Source: Mycocentrospora acerina (lineage: Eukaryota > Ascomycota > Dothideomycetes > Pleosporales). From it: a DNA stretch of 64,000 nucleotides. This document shows, piece by piece, positions 32,928 to 44,440 of this stretch; position 1 is the first letter of the stretch, and each line of letters starts with the position of its first letter. The notes beneath the pieces are model-generated. The model made no database searches. It was not told the origin of the DNA and saw only the letters and a program-made list of their open reading frames with translations. The stretch is taken from positions 186,001-250,000 of the forward strand of contig JAKUHH010000150.1 of assembly GCA_022701365.1 (NCBI GenBank), written 5' to 3'. Position numbers and translations under genes: made by a program.

Positions 32928-33047
32928 TTATGCAACAGCAGGGATTCGCCAATGAACAGCCACCTGACTACTAGTCCGCCAGTACGTTACTTAAATAGGG
33001 CTGAGCGAACGAGAATCCTTGTTTTCAACATCCTAAGTTTTTGTGTA
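32928..33047 (-). pseudogene. 5S rRNA pseudogene (RIP-like decay)
   Basis: Aligns with the intact 5S copies over about 100 bases (for example CACCTGACTACTAGTCCGCC and TTAAATAGGGCTGAGCGAAC). By hand count about seven of ten substitutions are G to A on the plus strand, i.e. C to T in the RNA-sense strand. The 5' end of the RNA (33035-33047) is not conserved. It is probably not functional. Confidence 0.8.
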
Positions 33048-35025
33048 CATGTAAACGAGATCCATTAAATAATTGTATTCAATTTTGAGTTTAAAGCTAA
33101 GTATTACCAGCCAGGCAGCTGGCGGCCGCACTTGGATGGCCTGCAATCAATCTTTGCAGCGAAATCCTCAACGCGAACGTGAAATAGATCGTATTTTACA
33201 AGGCTTATGAATTTACTGTCCGGATAACTTGAGAAGGCACAAAAACAATTTATAGGTTGAAAATGTGTATCAGAGAAATAAGAGGCGCAAATAGTGGAAT
33301 GTATGAAGTCTACCATGACAGTTCTAAGCATCACAATAATGTTCTAGATGAGATTGTCCTTGACATAAAAGACGTCCAGGACGATGAAAACAAATTAAAA
33401 AGTCTCTTAGATGTCAAGTCTCAATTTGATACTATATATGAGATTTGATCATGTGGTGAGAATTATCTGTACACTTTTGATGACCAGGTAGGTGTCAGGA
33501 TACGGCTCTATCCCACTGTGCCATGCGAGCCAAAAAGGTACTATAATCCATCGTCTATTAAACGAAAAGATAGAACAATACTCCAAATCCTCTACATGTA
33601 CCAACTTAATATGTTATACTACGCACTATAAACATAAAATTCTTAAATAATCTCCACCAACACGAAATTTCAAGTTAAACCCCCACTACAGCCCACATAA
33701 GTTTCAATTATTCACGATCAAGAAAGCCGAAGGCAAGCTCAGATTCGCCATATACAGGCTCAGAGCGGTGGCTCGTAGACTTAAAACATAGTTGCCTCTC
33801 GGTTTCAGTTTTACATCTAAGTTTCTCCAAAACAACGTCAAACCTATACTTTAGCGACCACACCAATCTACTGTTCAGCAACTAACACAATCTTTACATT
33901 ATACCCAGACACATTATCTCAAAAATGATACTCTGTTACAATAAGGAGTAATGTAAGTCAACAGATTAATATCAGGCGTTCCTAAGTTTGGAGACATTGA
34001 ATATTAGATAATGATAACCCAGGTACGAACTGCGCCTAAACTTTGCCGAGTAAGCGATACCAAGTGTGGCACGTTTTTGCGGATTGTAGATGGCCAGCAT
34101 TTAGAGGGCATCTTCAACATGGTAATTGGCCTCATAGGATTAAATGCCAAGGATCTCAATTTAGAGTCAGCATGAGGCGCTTCAGCCTGATCTCAACGTA
34201 ATTAACTCAGCCTGTCATCTTCTGGTCGTGCTATGTAAGAGGAACGAGCCAATTGTGCCTTCTTCTGTGCCCAAAGCTCCTAGTGGTTCACATGTGAACG
34301 ATTTATAGATGTGAACACATTTTTTTAGATTTCTAGCCAATCGAGCCCTTGTACGTACAAAGATTCTAAAAACAATCTCTAGCAATGATTGTAGCTTTAT
34401 CCAAACCACCTGCGTTTAGAGGGAATATGAATTAAAACTAGAAATTTCTACAGAACAAGCGAAATGATAATTTAAGCGCCCTTAAATTAATGGTTCGACA
34501 TCAGGGGTGTGTGGACAGGCTGAGCTTACTCCGAACACTGTTTGCCTCTGTTTTGCCTTCTTCCTTTCGAAAAAGTAAGTCGGTGATTGGATTCCAATTT
34601 TTTTGAGCACTATTAATAGTGAACTGCATCGCAGTACTCAAAATTGTGGCTTTTTCTGACTTGGCTATAGACACTGTGTAACCACGTGACTCCAAGATTG
34701 TTGCTACTACATCCGCAATATATAAGAAATCTTTCTTGCCTCTGACTTCTCATCTCTTCATGCAAAGATTGCCAACAATCCACTCTGTGTTGATTACGCA
34801 TATTAAAAACTTGTCATATTTTTTCTTGTTTTCTCCTTTGACTGTTTCGCCTTCACCAAAAAGTCGAGATCTGGTCACAAGGACTGGTGGACAATACTAG
34901 AATCTCTATTTGAATAGAACCATCACAACCTGTAATCGAAATCCCTCTATCAAGGCGTACAAAACCTGGAGCGACATCTTCATCAAAACTAAACAGTATT
35001 GTTTGGCACCTACAAATGTTGCAAA
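33048..35025. other. Intergenic, about 2 kb
   Basis: The only protein-like stretch is 33257-33448 on the plus strand (63 codons; contains LDEIVLDIKDVQDDENKLK). It could be a fragment of a fungal protein, but I recognise no domain. 34501-34695 on the minus strand is similarly short. Nothing else is seen. Confidence 0.35.
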
Positions 35026-38000
35026 ATGAATAAATTATGGTTATCACCGAAAGGACCGGACCATGCTGAGGCTATAAGTCCTGTACCAAGCCCGCATGAA
35101 GCATCACCTACCGGAGATTTCAACATCGTCGTGGAAACAGACCTGCCAGGTCTGAAAAGTAATGAAGATGTTGCGGTCGACATTCAAGGAGACACGATAC
35201 GAATATCAAAGACCCCTCTGCGACAGGTTCCTAATAAAAAACACCCAGCAAAGCTTTGCGTTGAGTGTTCAAGAACACAATTCAATGAATGCGTCCCACA
35301 AGGTGTGCCGCCTTCGGCAGAAGTATACAGATCTCTCCGATCATTACATCGTGTCATCTTACAACACGATATGTGCGATTTCTGCTGCATGCTTTTCAAA
35401 GCAATGAGCAAGAGCGAGAATGATCCACTCAAAAGCAAATACGTACAGGAATACCACCGTGACAGACTATTGGGCAAATCGTTTGATGAGTGGATAGCCC
35501 CAGACAAATCGAGGAGACGACATCCGTTCCCTGGTATGGGTGGAGGATCCAAAGTTCCATCTGTCTGGCCATTTGGCCATAGCCGAGGAAGTTCAAATCC
35601 AGAAAACGATCAACAAGGTGCCAGAACTAGTCATGACAACGAAAAAGTAACTTCAAAGAATATCGGCATCAAAAATGATGTGTTTGAGTCTCAGGATACG
35701 TTTTCCGAGGGTGATAGAAATATCATAGAAGCTGTAGATGAGGCTGTCCTTGCATTCTACTCTAGCAAAAGCCAGATGCCCTTACCTTGCTGGCTGCTCC
35801 TCAAGTTACATACTACGAAGAGTGATAATTCCGGCCTTATAACAGTTCACATTGTTGCTCGCCCTGAAGGAACCAATCCAAAGCTTCAAGAAATTGTCAG
35901 GTTCAATCTTCGAACGGTGTGGAGTTCGAATTCAGCCCAAAATGAGAATTCTCTACGCTATGGGAACGTCTTATCAGGGCATATTGATCTCAAACTTTCT
36001 TCGACCTGGCTCAACAACTGCGATGATAAGCATAACACTTGTAGACCACAGAAAGGCGTTCCAATTCACGGCTTACGTGTCATTGACGTAGTCGATTTCA
36101 AGATAAAAGATGTTACACTAAACTCTCCAGTTCGCTACGCGGTTTTAAGCTATGTATGGGGAGGTTATGAAGGAACGAAATTGAGAAAAGATAACAGGGA
36201 TCGATTCTACGAAGCAGGTGGTTTGCAAGAAAATGCGGCTTTTATACCTCAATCTATTCAAGACGCCATGCTGGTTGTGAAAGAAGCTGGTCTCTCATAC
36301 CTTTGGGTAGACATACTGTGCGTCATTCAGGATGATGAGGTTGATAAGAAGTTACATATTCGGCAAATGGGCAAAATTCTTCAAGGCGCCACTTTCACTA
36401 TTGTGGCAGCAGATAATATTAACGTCAATGCCGGACTCCATGGAGTTAGGAAATCTCGCCACGTTCCCGAACAGTTGATAACCGCAGTGGATCAAGGTGT
36501 CCAGATTGTCATGCCTCTCGCAGAAAGTTCAAATCTTCGACTAGACTCCTGGCTAACACGAGCATGGACCTTCCAAGAGATGACGTTCTCAAAGCGACTA
36601 CTGATCTTCAGCGGTGGATACATGATGTGGCATTGTCGGAATTGTACACACTACGAAGATATGACAGCTTCAGATGTATGGGCGGTTCCTGGCAGCGACA
36701 GAGTAGTATCGCTTTTGGCATCGCATCAACCTCAGGTATGTGGAGGATATGAAGACTTTTTGCCCGAGTCAGCACCACTTATCTACTCAACTGTGAGTGG
36801 TGACATTGCTCTCAGACGTTCCTTGGCCTTTCAACAATACACTTGCTTTGTCGCTGAATATACGCAAAGGAGTATGTCAGTCCCATCAGAAGTTCTACAT
36901 GCGTTGTCGGGAATACTCACCCTACTCAATAAAACCTTTGGCTCATTACCTGGTTCTTCAGGTCAGATTTTGCGTTACGGTCTTCCGGAATCAGTCATTG
37001 ATACAGCTCTTCTCTGGCAACCAAAGACATCAGTTGAACGCCGCAAATGTTGTACCGAATCCTCAACAATGGATAATTACATACCATCATGGAGCTGGGC
37101 AGGTTGGAAAGGAGCTATAATATACGAGCCGTGCTACTCGATTCGCACTGACGACTCTGGAGCTATGGTGCAACTAATAGATTCACAAGGACTTGAGCGT
37201 GTGCGGCCATTGATCCGATACTATACCAAAGAGACAAGTAATCTGTACAAGCGACCTATTTCTGATACGCAAAGTCTTTTGTGTGAGGCAACGATCAAAA
37301 AGTCTCCACGGCCGCCTCCAATTCCTCTACGTCCTAAGCCAAACGTAGTACGAGCAAACAGAAGGCCAACAGTTTTGCGACCGAACAACATAATCACCGA
37401 TCAGTCGATGAATACATCCGCTTCAATCCCGATATATACAGAGTCTAAACAGTCGCCCTCAACGCCACCAAAATCACTGCCACCACCTTATCCATCTCAT
37501 TCACCACCGCTACCACCATCACTTAGAATACAACCACGGCCTGTGCCACCCGCGCTTGCTGGGATTGGAATTCTAAGTGCAATTCAATCAGATAGCCATG
37601 AAGCAGTTTGGGTGGACCAGAAGCCTTCTGAAAGAAGCCTGAAGCCTAAGTTGCCATCAACATGGGAGGTTGCCTCATCATCATCACCATCATCATCACC
37701 ATCATCATCACCATCATCATCACCATCATCATCACCATCATCATCACCATCAGAGCTCGATACACACTCTGAACTCTACGACAATATTGAAATGCAAGAT
37801 CTGGTCTTCAAAGCTCAAATTGCTCGTCTCAAACTCGGCATAAAATTCTCCATGGTGATCTCCGAAACGGCCATTGAGATTCAGGACGTCAGTCTCGACA
37901 GCATCAACGTTCCACATCGTATCTTGCGCAAGATCAAGCGCCAAACCTCATGCATATTACCCTCTGGAGAATACGACGAGTCTCACATTGTGTACACACA

Positions 38001-38280
38001 GATTCTCGATGCAATGGACAGGGAAATTGGACGTGTACAGATTCACGACCATGCAGCTTGCAGACCCCAAGAGGCGGAGTTTATAGCCCTCTCAGAGGCA
38101 CAATTTATGGGCGATGAGCAGAGTTTGGATGAGCCGGGATTTCAATTGTACAACGTTATGCTTGTTGCGACTAAGGATCGAATGGGGAAGAAGATCAGAA
38201 CACGACTGGGACTGGGAAAGGTTTGGAAGAATGCTTGGCAGAACTCGGGACCGAGGGAAGAAGTTGTTATTCTGGGATAG
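35026..38280 (+). CDS. HET-domain protein (heterokaryon incompatibility), 1084 residues
   Basis: The start is placed at the ATG 35026 (MNKLWLSPKG). An N-terminal Cys-rich part (KLCVECSRTQFNECVPQG, then DMCDFCCMLFKA) resembles the region that often precedes HET domains. The HET domain spans about residues 365-520: RYAVLSYVWGG, then SIQDAMLVVKEAGLSYLWVDILCVIQDD, MGKILQGATFTIVAAD and LTRAWTFQEMTFSKRLLIFSG. HET proteins start programmed cell death when unlike individuals fuse, and act in the cytoplasm. After the domain come YIPSWSWAGWKG, a Pro-rich region (about residues 760-850), a Ser-Ser-Pro repeat (about 883-908) and a C-terminal region without known features. It is one uninterrupted exon. 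It is convergent with a second HET gene, and both lie near the RIP-like island, a common setting for these fast-changing genes. Confidence 0.88.
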   Translation: MNKLWLSPKGPDHAEAISPVPSPHEASPTGDFNIVVETDLPGLKSNEDVAVDIQGDTIRISKTPLRQVPNKKHPAKLCVECSRTQFNECVPQGVPPSAEVYRSLRSLHRVILQHDMCDFCCMLFKAMSKSENDPLKSKYVQEYHRDRLLGKSFDEWIAPDKSRRRHPFPGMGGGSKVPSVWPFGHSRGSSNPENDQQGARTSHDNEKVTSKNIGIKNDVFESQDTFSEGDRNIIEAVDEAVLAFYSSKSQMPLPCWLLLKLHTTKSDNSGLITVHIVARPEGTNPKLQEIVRFNLRTVWSSNSAQNENSLRYGNVLSGHIDLKLSSTWLNNCDDKHNTCRPQKGVPIHGLRVIDVVDFKIKDVTLNSPVRYAVLSYVWGGYEGTKLRKDNRDRFYEAGGLQENAAFIPQSIQDAMLVVKEAGLSYLWVDILCVIQDDEVDKKLHIRQMGKILQGATFTIVAADNINVNAGLHGVRKSRHVPEQLITAVDQGVQIVMPLAESSNLRLDSWLTRAWTFQEMTFSKRLLIFSGGYMMWHCRNCTHYEDMTASDVWAVPGSDRVVSLLASHQPQVCGGYEDFLPESAPLIYSTVSGDIALRRSLAFQQYTCFVAEYTQRSMSVPSEVLHALSGILTLLNKTFGSLPGSSGQILRYGLPESVIDTALLWQPKTSVERRKCCTESSTMDNYIPSWSWAGWKGAIIYEPCYSIRTDDSGAMVQLIDSQGLERVRPLIRYYTKETSNLYKRPISDTQSLLCEATIKKSPRPPPIPLRPKPNVVRANRRPTVLRPNNIITDQSMNTSASIPIYTESKQSPSTPPKSLPPPYPSHSPPLPPSLRIQPRPVPPALAGIGILSAIQSDSHEAVWVDQKPSERSLKPKLPSTWEVASSSSPSSSPSSSPSSSPSSSPSSSPSELDTHSELYDNIEMQDLVFKAQIARLKLGIKFSMVISETAIEIQDVSLDSINVPHRILRKIKRQTSCILPSGEYDESHIVYTQILDAMDREIGRVQIHDHAACRPQEAEFIALSEAQFMGDEQSLDEPGFQLYNVMLVATKDRMGKKIRTRLGLGKVWKNAWQNSGPREEVVILG
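37675..37752 (+). repeat. TCATCACCA microsatellite encoding a Ser-Ser-Pro run
   Basis: About eight near-perfect 12-base TCATCACCATCA units in frame inside the HET gene. Slippage would lengthen or shorten the repeat without breaking the frame only in multiples of three. Similar low-complexity linkers are common in fungal signalling proteins. Confidence 0.9.
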
Positions 38281-39739
38281 GATGGCGTTGTCGTTTACCT
38301 TTCATTCTTAGTTTTGACGTATTTTTTTAGACCGCCAAATGACTTTACACACGTTGTAGGAAGTATTTTTGTTACTATCAATCTACTTTCAGCTATGTTT
38401 ACTATCTTACTACGTTGCAGTTTAGTTATGAGAGTGCTATATCGAAGGATCTAGCAACGTATCATAGTTCCTGCTTGATTGTGTTGACCTAGAACACGAG
38501 GCGTGTAGTAGTAGGTAATTCCGAATAGTCTACATCACCGAGTAGCACCTGATCCTCTGGAGAAGCCTGATATCACATGGGAATGGAACACGCTTGAGTA
38601 CAATAAGTTATGATCGTCATGTGATGATGAGAATCTAATAGTTCTCCTCATAGAAAGGTGAATAGTGATACGTGAAACAAGGCAGTACTTACTATCAGAT
38701 TCATATTGTCTATCAAAGCAGGATTGGCGTTACCTTCTGCAGCCTGACACCAATATTTTAGCTAAGATTTTGCATGTTGCATGTAGTCTGCTGCACCTTC
38801 ATGATTTTCAATAAAAGCACTCCTTATTGCATCTATGCTATACATATTAAACGTTTCAGAAAATTAGCCAAGCAAGTTGGGTTTTTCCCTATGGGCACAC
38901 GAAATTGCGACCTCTGCAACTTTCTTTATACCAGACACCAAGTTGGTTTACAATTTAGGAAGACGAAACTCTGACAAGTGTGAAATTTTGTTGATGTAAG
39001 ATCACATCCCAAAAAAAGAAGAAATTACGTGACAACAAACGAACCCTTGAAATTTACGAAGATAACAACTGTGAGTGAACAATTAGGAGGAACTTGTTGT
39101 ATTAATAGGAGTGTAGGACTTGGAGACTATATGGGAGTTGAGTGCTCACGTGCGAGCACCCGTGCGCTCTCAGGCGTAGGCTGACAGTTACTCTAATAGG
39201 ACTAAGCAAATAGGGAGCCTTGCTGTTGATATCCAGTATTCGCATGTTAGAGGGTACGAACTAGACTAAATCTAAAAACTATTATAGTTGTTGTTGATTG
39301 CTTTACTTACAGCACGTCCCGAAAATTTGAATAGCAATCCCGAATCCATGCTTTTCTCTCAAATCATTCTGATAGAAGAACATGTTGTGCAACAAGATTA
39401 CCAGGATCAGGGACGGAATCCTAAAAGAGCCATGATACAAAACTTGATTTAATGTTAGTAAAATTTCTAAAATCTGTTAATAACTCTGAAGGTGTTGCTT
39501 TTGTTTCGTTGGATTCTGACATGTCAATGTCTCAACTTAAATCGCGGCTCGCACCCATTGCTGACCACTATTAATGACACCAACTGGAAGTCTAGAACAC
39601 GAGACAACACACGCAAAATTGAGTCTCAAAAGACAGTTGCTTGATAACAGGATATAACAGTATTTAAATTCGATGCTAAAAGTGTAATGAACAAGTTTGA
39701 TTGGCTTCTGACTTAACTAGACTCTCAAAATCGCTTCTG
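38281..39739. other. Intergenic between convergent HET genes
   Basis: No gene is seen. A stretch at 39184-39247 resembles the 5' half of 5S RNA and is listed separately. Confidence 0.45.
39184..39247 (-). pseudogene. Possible fragment of a decayed 5S rRNA gene
   Basis: The plus strand AGCAAATAGGGAGCCTTGC, then a GCATGTTAG end, aligns over about 47 bases with GAGCGAACGGGAAGCCTTGT..GTCGTATGT of the intact 5S. Most differences are transitions (G to A or C to T). The remainder of the gene is not recognisable. Confidence 0.45.
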
Positions 39740-42035
39740 TCAATACAGCACAAAAGTCCTCCTTTTACCTTTTGCTAGATCCAGCGCCTTGAAAGAATAT
39801 CCATACACGCTGTCCGCCGTTTGACCAATTCCTATTCGTTCGAATGTGCTGAAATTTTTATTTTCTTGAGAGACAAGATTGTCTGGTTCAATAGGAAGAA
39901 TTCCATTCGGACAGTAGGAGTGATCGTTACGAGAATCTCGAGACATTGTAGCTCCATGTTCAAAACGATCTCTGACAAGCAAAAAGTAAGTGATAGGTGT
40001 ATTTCCAAACGCCGGGTTAGTCCGATGGGAGACTACTACTGCATCACAGGTTAGACGTGACTGATCTGGTATCTTGTACCAATAACCTGTTCCAATAGGT
40101 ACACCACGTTCATCAAAGATGTCCAAAACTATTCGTAGGTAAGGATCACTATATGGAGCATCTCCATTCGAAGTAGATTGGCACTGCACTTTGAAACAAA
40201 TCGCGTCCAGTATAATCTTCGCATCCGAGACATGAGCATACGACTGATCCGGCTTTTTAAGTATCACTGACGCATCTGTGACTAACGCGTTGTACTTCGT
40301 ATCAATATTGCGAGAATTTCGGTCAAATATCATCTTAATGGGACCACCAAGCGAGGCCCAGGACCAAGTAGGTGCTTGGTCTTTGTAACTCGCACCCCCT
40401 CTCGTTGACCTAGATATTGTACTATCCGCGTACCACAAAAGCCCAGCATGGATATGTTCTTTCCACATTCCAGCAAGATAGATAAACTTCGTGGCTTCGT
40501 GAAACCTTTCGGCAATAGCGGCAATGGCTGGAAATACATCATCCGCATAGGAAAAATCGAGGGCAGAATACTGGCAAAGGATACGATACCACTGATCCAT
40601 AAACAGTCCATGCGTACTAAGCTGATGAGCCACTCCGTTTTGGTTTGTCTTTATGTTGTCGAATGTGAGACACCTCTTGGAACTTTCATCTGTCCAATCT
40701 TCCATTGAGTGCGCACGATTCTCCCTGAAGCTACCTTCTCTTGCTGAAGTTTCTAAGCACTCCCACAAAATTTCTTCTCGTTCGAAATGGATAACACGCG
40801 TGGATATCAGCCGTTCCTGTAAGACCCAAGCTCTTGCGCTAAGCGGAGATGCTTGAAATATCTCGCTCCATGACGGTCTTGCGCACCGAATTTGGAGGCC
40901 ATTTCCTAGACTAATTGCGGAGCGTGAATGCCGACCATGAAGAAATCCCGACCCAGGATCAGCACTACTCAAAATCGATATGGTCAGAATGGCATGACGA
41001 TAGTAGTTTCCCATCTTTCCAGCCTCGCGGCACCATTCCTGATAATCATCCTGAACGATACAGAGCGCATCAATCCAGAGATATCGAATACCTAGTTTTC
41101 GAACAACAAGCAAAGCATCCTGGAAATTTTGCGACAGATATTGAAGATCAACTCCCGTTTTGAAGCTCTTCAGAGTCTCCATCGTCGTCATTCCAAAAAC
41201 TCGAGATCCCCAACAATGGCTCAGTGCAGCATAATCCTCATTATCATCCTGAGATGATCCGTCTATAAGTCGCAAGGTGTTGACATCAAGTACTCTCGTG
41301 GGTAATGTAGTCTTTTGCGCCTGGCGACAAGCAGAGTGCTTCGACTGGCATGTTCTTAGCCATCCTTCAATCATATCCCAGCACGGCTGCGTATCAGCAT
41401 GTATGTGAATATGCCTATATGGAGTATTCTCAGCTCGAACCTGTCTGCCTGAGGGGTCAGACTTCAAATAAGCAGTACCTGGATCGGTCAGCAAATTTCG
41501 GGGCAGTAGAGCTATGTGCAAACTAACCTCCAAGCGCGAAGAGTTCGAATTGATGTATGGTATTGTTATAGTCAACGACTGTCAATCGATACGCGTGGCG
41601 AGTGACCTTGAAGTTAGCAGGTTGTCCAGTCATTCTGAAAATCTTAGACACAATTTCTTCAAAGAGGAATCTACACAGTGCACAGTTCCTTGCAGCTGAG
41701 ATTTTTAAGGTTCTCTCATTGTAGCAAACGGTAGTTTCGCCATCAGTAACAATTCTGCAAATTGCGCATAGAGTAGTGTCGCTCCATGGAGCCAATAGAT
41801 CCAGTTTCCCGCTTATTTCATTTTCTGGAACTCCATCCTCCTCTCTCTTCACAGAAATGAGTTCATGCGCTTGGTCCGACATGCTTATTCTCGATGAATC
41901 GAAAGCCCAAGTTTGCGCAGGTGGAGCAAGGCCAATCTCGTGCGCAACGCGCTTACGTTTTGTGCCTTTCGAAATAGCTTGCAGATCTGCAAAGTATTCT
42001 TCTCCTCGAACGTCATTGAGAAATTCGTCTATCAA
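39740..42035 (-). CDS. HET-domain protein, second copy
   Basis: Two exons are clear: about 41527-42035 (end LFALGG) and 39740 to about 41477, joined over a short GTTAGT..CAG intron. The first part has a Cys pair motif (TLCAICRIVTDG, then NCALCRFLFEE) like the other HET gene. The HET domain reads YAALSHCWGSR, then NFQDALLVVRKLGIRYLWIDALCIVQDD, MGNYYRHAILTISILSS and SARAWVLQERLISTRVIHFE, close to the consensus. It continues APTWSWASLGG. The frame at 42035 has no ATG and an in-frame stop lies just upstream, so the true start is either an internal ATG or a further exon ending in AG near 42030. Its role in incompatibility or cell death is inferred from the family. Confidence 0.82.
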
Positions 42036-42898
42036 GCAGCTTAGACAGTGTATTTACAGAATTAATATCTTAGTTAGAGGAGCGCCAGACAAAAACGCCG
42101 AATGGTCTTATTAAACAAATGTGCCTACAGGTAGGTTGTGCCAGGGAAAGGTGTCGAGAGCTCTGCCTAATCTTGATAAGAAACGTAATTGCTGACTTTA
42201 CGACATCTAGAGTGTGTGTTTTGAAAATAGATTGGTAAACATAGCGCATTAATAAGCGGAGCGTAAAAACACGATAATATCTATAAAAGAGGGCTGAGTG
42301 ACAATTTGTGGTGACTTGAGCTAAGTTTCTGTATTAAAAACTGAACTAGGCTTCAAGTCTCTTTTGGTATGAAAAGAATCAACGCTATCTTTGTTTGAAC
42401 ATTTCCACTTTGTCTTTTAAAAAATAACAAAGCATGAGGTGTTTTACAGTTCATTTCCTTACAAAATCACGTCTCAATTTTGCAAGTGCAAACGTTGTAC
42501 CCTGATAGACCTAATGCAAGCCATCCGCTAGCTCAAATTGAGGGCTTGCTTTCTATATGTTGTACGTGACATGCGCTGCCCTTTTACGCAGTGGCTCATG
42601 TTTACTAGCTTTTGATAGTAGTGAGCTCGCTTAAGGTGCGTTAACGTGGCATTGAATCACATCGCGTAGATGATCGGTTAGTCGCATTCTGGAACCAGAG
42701 GTTACACTGTAAATACATGCATGTCAATGTCTAGATTGAAAGGACTTTGCTGAAATGAGAGGATATGCAAAAACTTGAAGTGGAGGAGCTACTTCAAAAA
42801 CCTTGTGGCTACAAGCATTAATGTAAGCTTTAAGATGTATATTGGGATCACATTATAAAAGTTAGCTAAAAATTAGAGCATCAAACGACGAATCAAAA
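42036..42898. other. Intergenic, about 860 bases
   Basis: AT-rich sequence that should hold the start exon or promoter of the second HET gene. No feature can be named. Confidence 0.4.
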
Positions 42899-43017
42899 AC
42901 ATACAACAGCGGGGATTCGCCAGTGGTCACCCACCTGACTACTAGTCCGCCGGTACGTTGCTTAAATAGGGCTGAGCGAACGGGAAGCCTTGTTTTCAAC
43001 GTCCTATGGTCGTATGT
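42899..43017 (-). rRNA. 5S ribosomal RNA gene (intact, second copy)
   Basis: 119 bases, by eye identical to 6865-6983. T-run potential follows on the minus strand (AATCAAAA at 42891-42898). It begins the left arm of a segmental duplication shared with 47110-48040. Confidence 0.92.
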
Positions 43018-43780
43018 AAAAGGACGAAAATATTCACATACTAAGCTTGCTTCAAATGTAATTGCTGACTATGGTTGTAGCGTATTACGTTATTTTTGGC
43101 AGGAAAATGGAAAACATGCTCTGATCTAGCGTCATTCAGAAGAGCTTTTTAATACAATTTTAATGGCTTGCTTGTTATAACCTCTAAGAAAGAATTACCT
43201 ATTTTAACATCGGCAGCAACGAAGATTTTTGCAATCTGTTTCGTTGAGCAGTTGATGTGTTGTAGCGCATGTAATGTGCTAACAGACCTCGATGTGTGCA
43301 AACTGCCTCAGCTTTCATCCTACGCCACGTATCCGAAAACATGAGTATGTGAAATATATTAAAACGAAGGTCTTGATTTGATGTATGGTTGCAATGTCTA
43401 CAGTTTTTGCTCCATTTTCCTCCCCCTCCAGCCCTTCCAACTTCTTACAGCTTAACTCGACGTTTGACGTCAACATATTAGATGAGGCTGCGATTCGCTC
43501 TATTCCTAGTCGCTACCAATTTAGGCCAATTACTAGAGAAAGCAGTTTTGTCTTTTAATCCCTACACTAAAAGTGACTTGCCAAATCTTCTCTGATCAGA
43601 AACTCGTCCAGAGCTGATATCAGGTGCTAGATCTATTGTACCACCACGCTGTACACGCTAGTCCTGAACCTCACATTAGATCCCCTAATAATATTAGTAT
43701 TTGAAAGTATGTATCACCTCCTGATAGGAAATAGAGACTCACGTGAAAGGCTCATTTCCTGCACAAGAGGTTAGGCTTGG
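43018..43780 (-). pseudogene. Duplicated 5S flank ending in a GH12 endoglucanase 3' fragment
   Basis: Sequence from about 43226 to 43770 aligns, with gaps, to about 47490-48040, the 3' end and downstream flank of the intact GH12 gene. The clearest parts are the last coding bases (NEPFT, with its GTGAGT donor), the intron and the last exon region GAGCTGATATCAGGT. The coding part before NEPFT is missing, so this copy is a 3' fragment only. Confidence 0.75.
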
Positions 43781-44440
43781 CCGATCGGGTATGTTGTCGT
43801 GATAAACAATTTCCATGGTCCTACCGGTTATGCACCTCCCAGGATGTACTGCGGGGTTTAGGATCCGCCGCGCCCAACTCGTTACTCCTACTCCTACTCC
43901 TACTTATTGTTCGTACTCATTGCTCGTGGCTGCTCGTAGGATGGGTGACTAGAGATTAGTTGGAGCGAATACAATCTCAACTACAATCATCAGAGCACCT
44001 TGGTCACAGAGGGTGTACATATATCCTGTCCTGACTCCATCCGCTGTTACATCCTAGAAAGACATCTCTGAATTCTTCATCCAGCCCCACCAAGAGAGGA
44101 CATTGATCAGCGGGTCGGCCGAAGTTGCTTACAGACACCAGACGTGTCTAGTTCCGCCAGTGAAATCTGACCATAACTGGAGACAATTTTAGTGAAGATT
44201 ATGAAACGTATTGCATTGCAGCGCACTAAGAATTGGCACCATGTGGCCGTGGCCCTCGTTGCGGTGTGTCGTAGGGCTCTTGTGGTCATGGTTGCATGTC
44301 TACCGCCCGTGTGTCGTCAGAACACTGGACCTATTCGTACATGGACCTGCAGGAACGGACCAAAATGGCTGCGACCTGGCTGTATACGAATTGCCGTGTG
44401 GTCCATGGGGCTCGGAGCGGCGCGTAGACACCTAGGTTCC
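43781..44440. other. Region upstream of the FAD monooxygenase relic
   Basis: Normal-GC sequence with a CCTACT short tandem repeat at about 43884-43904. It may be the promoter of the dead monooxygenase; no function is seen. Confidence 0.35.
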
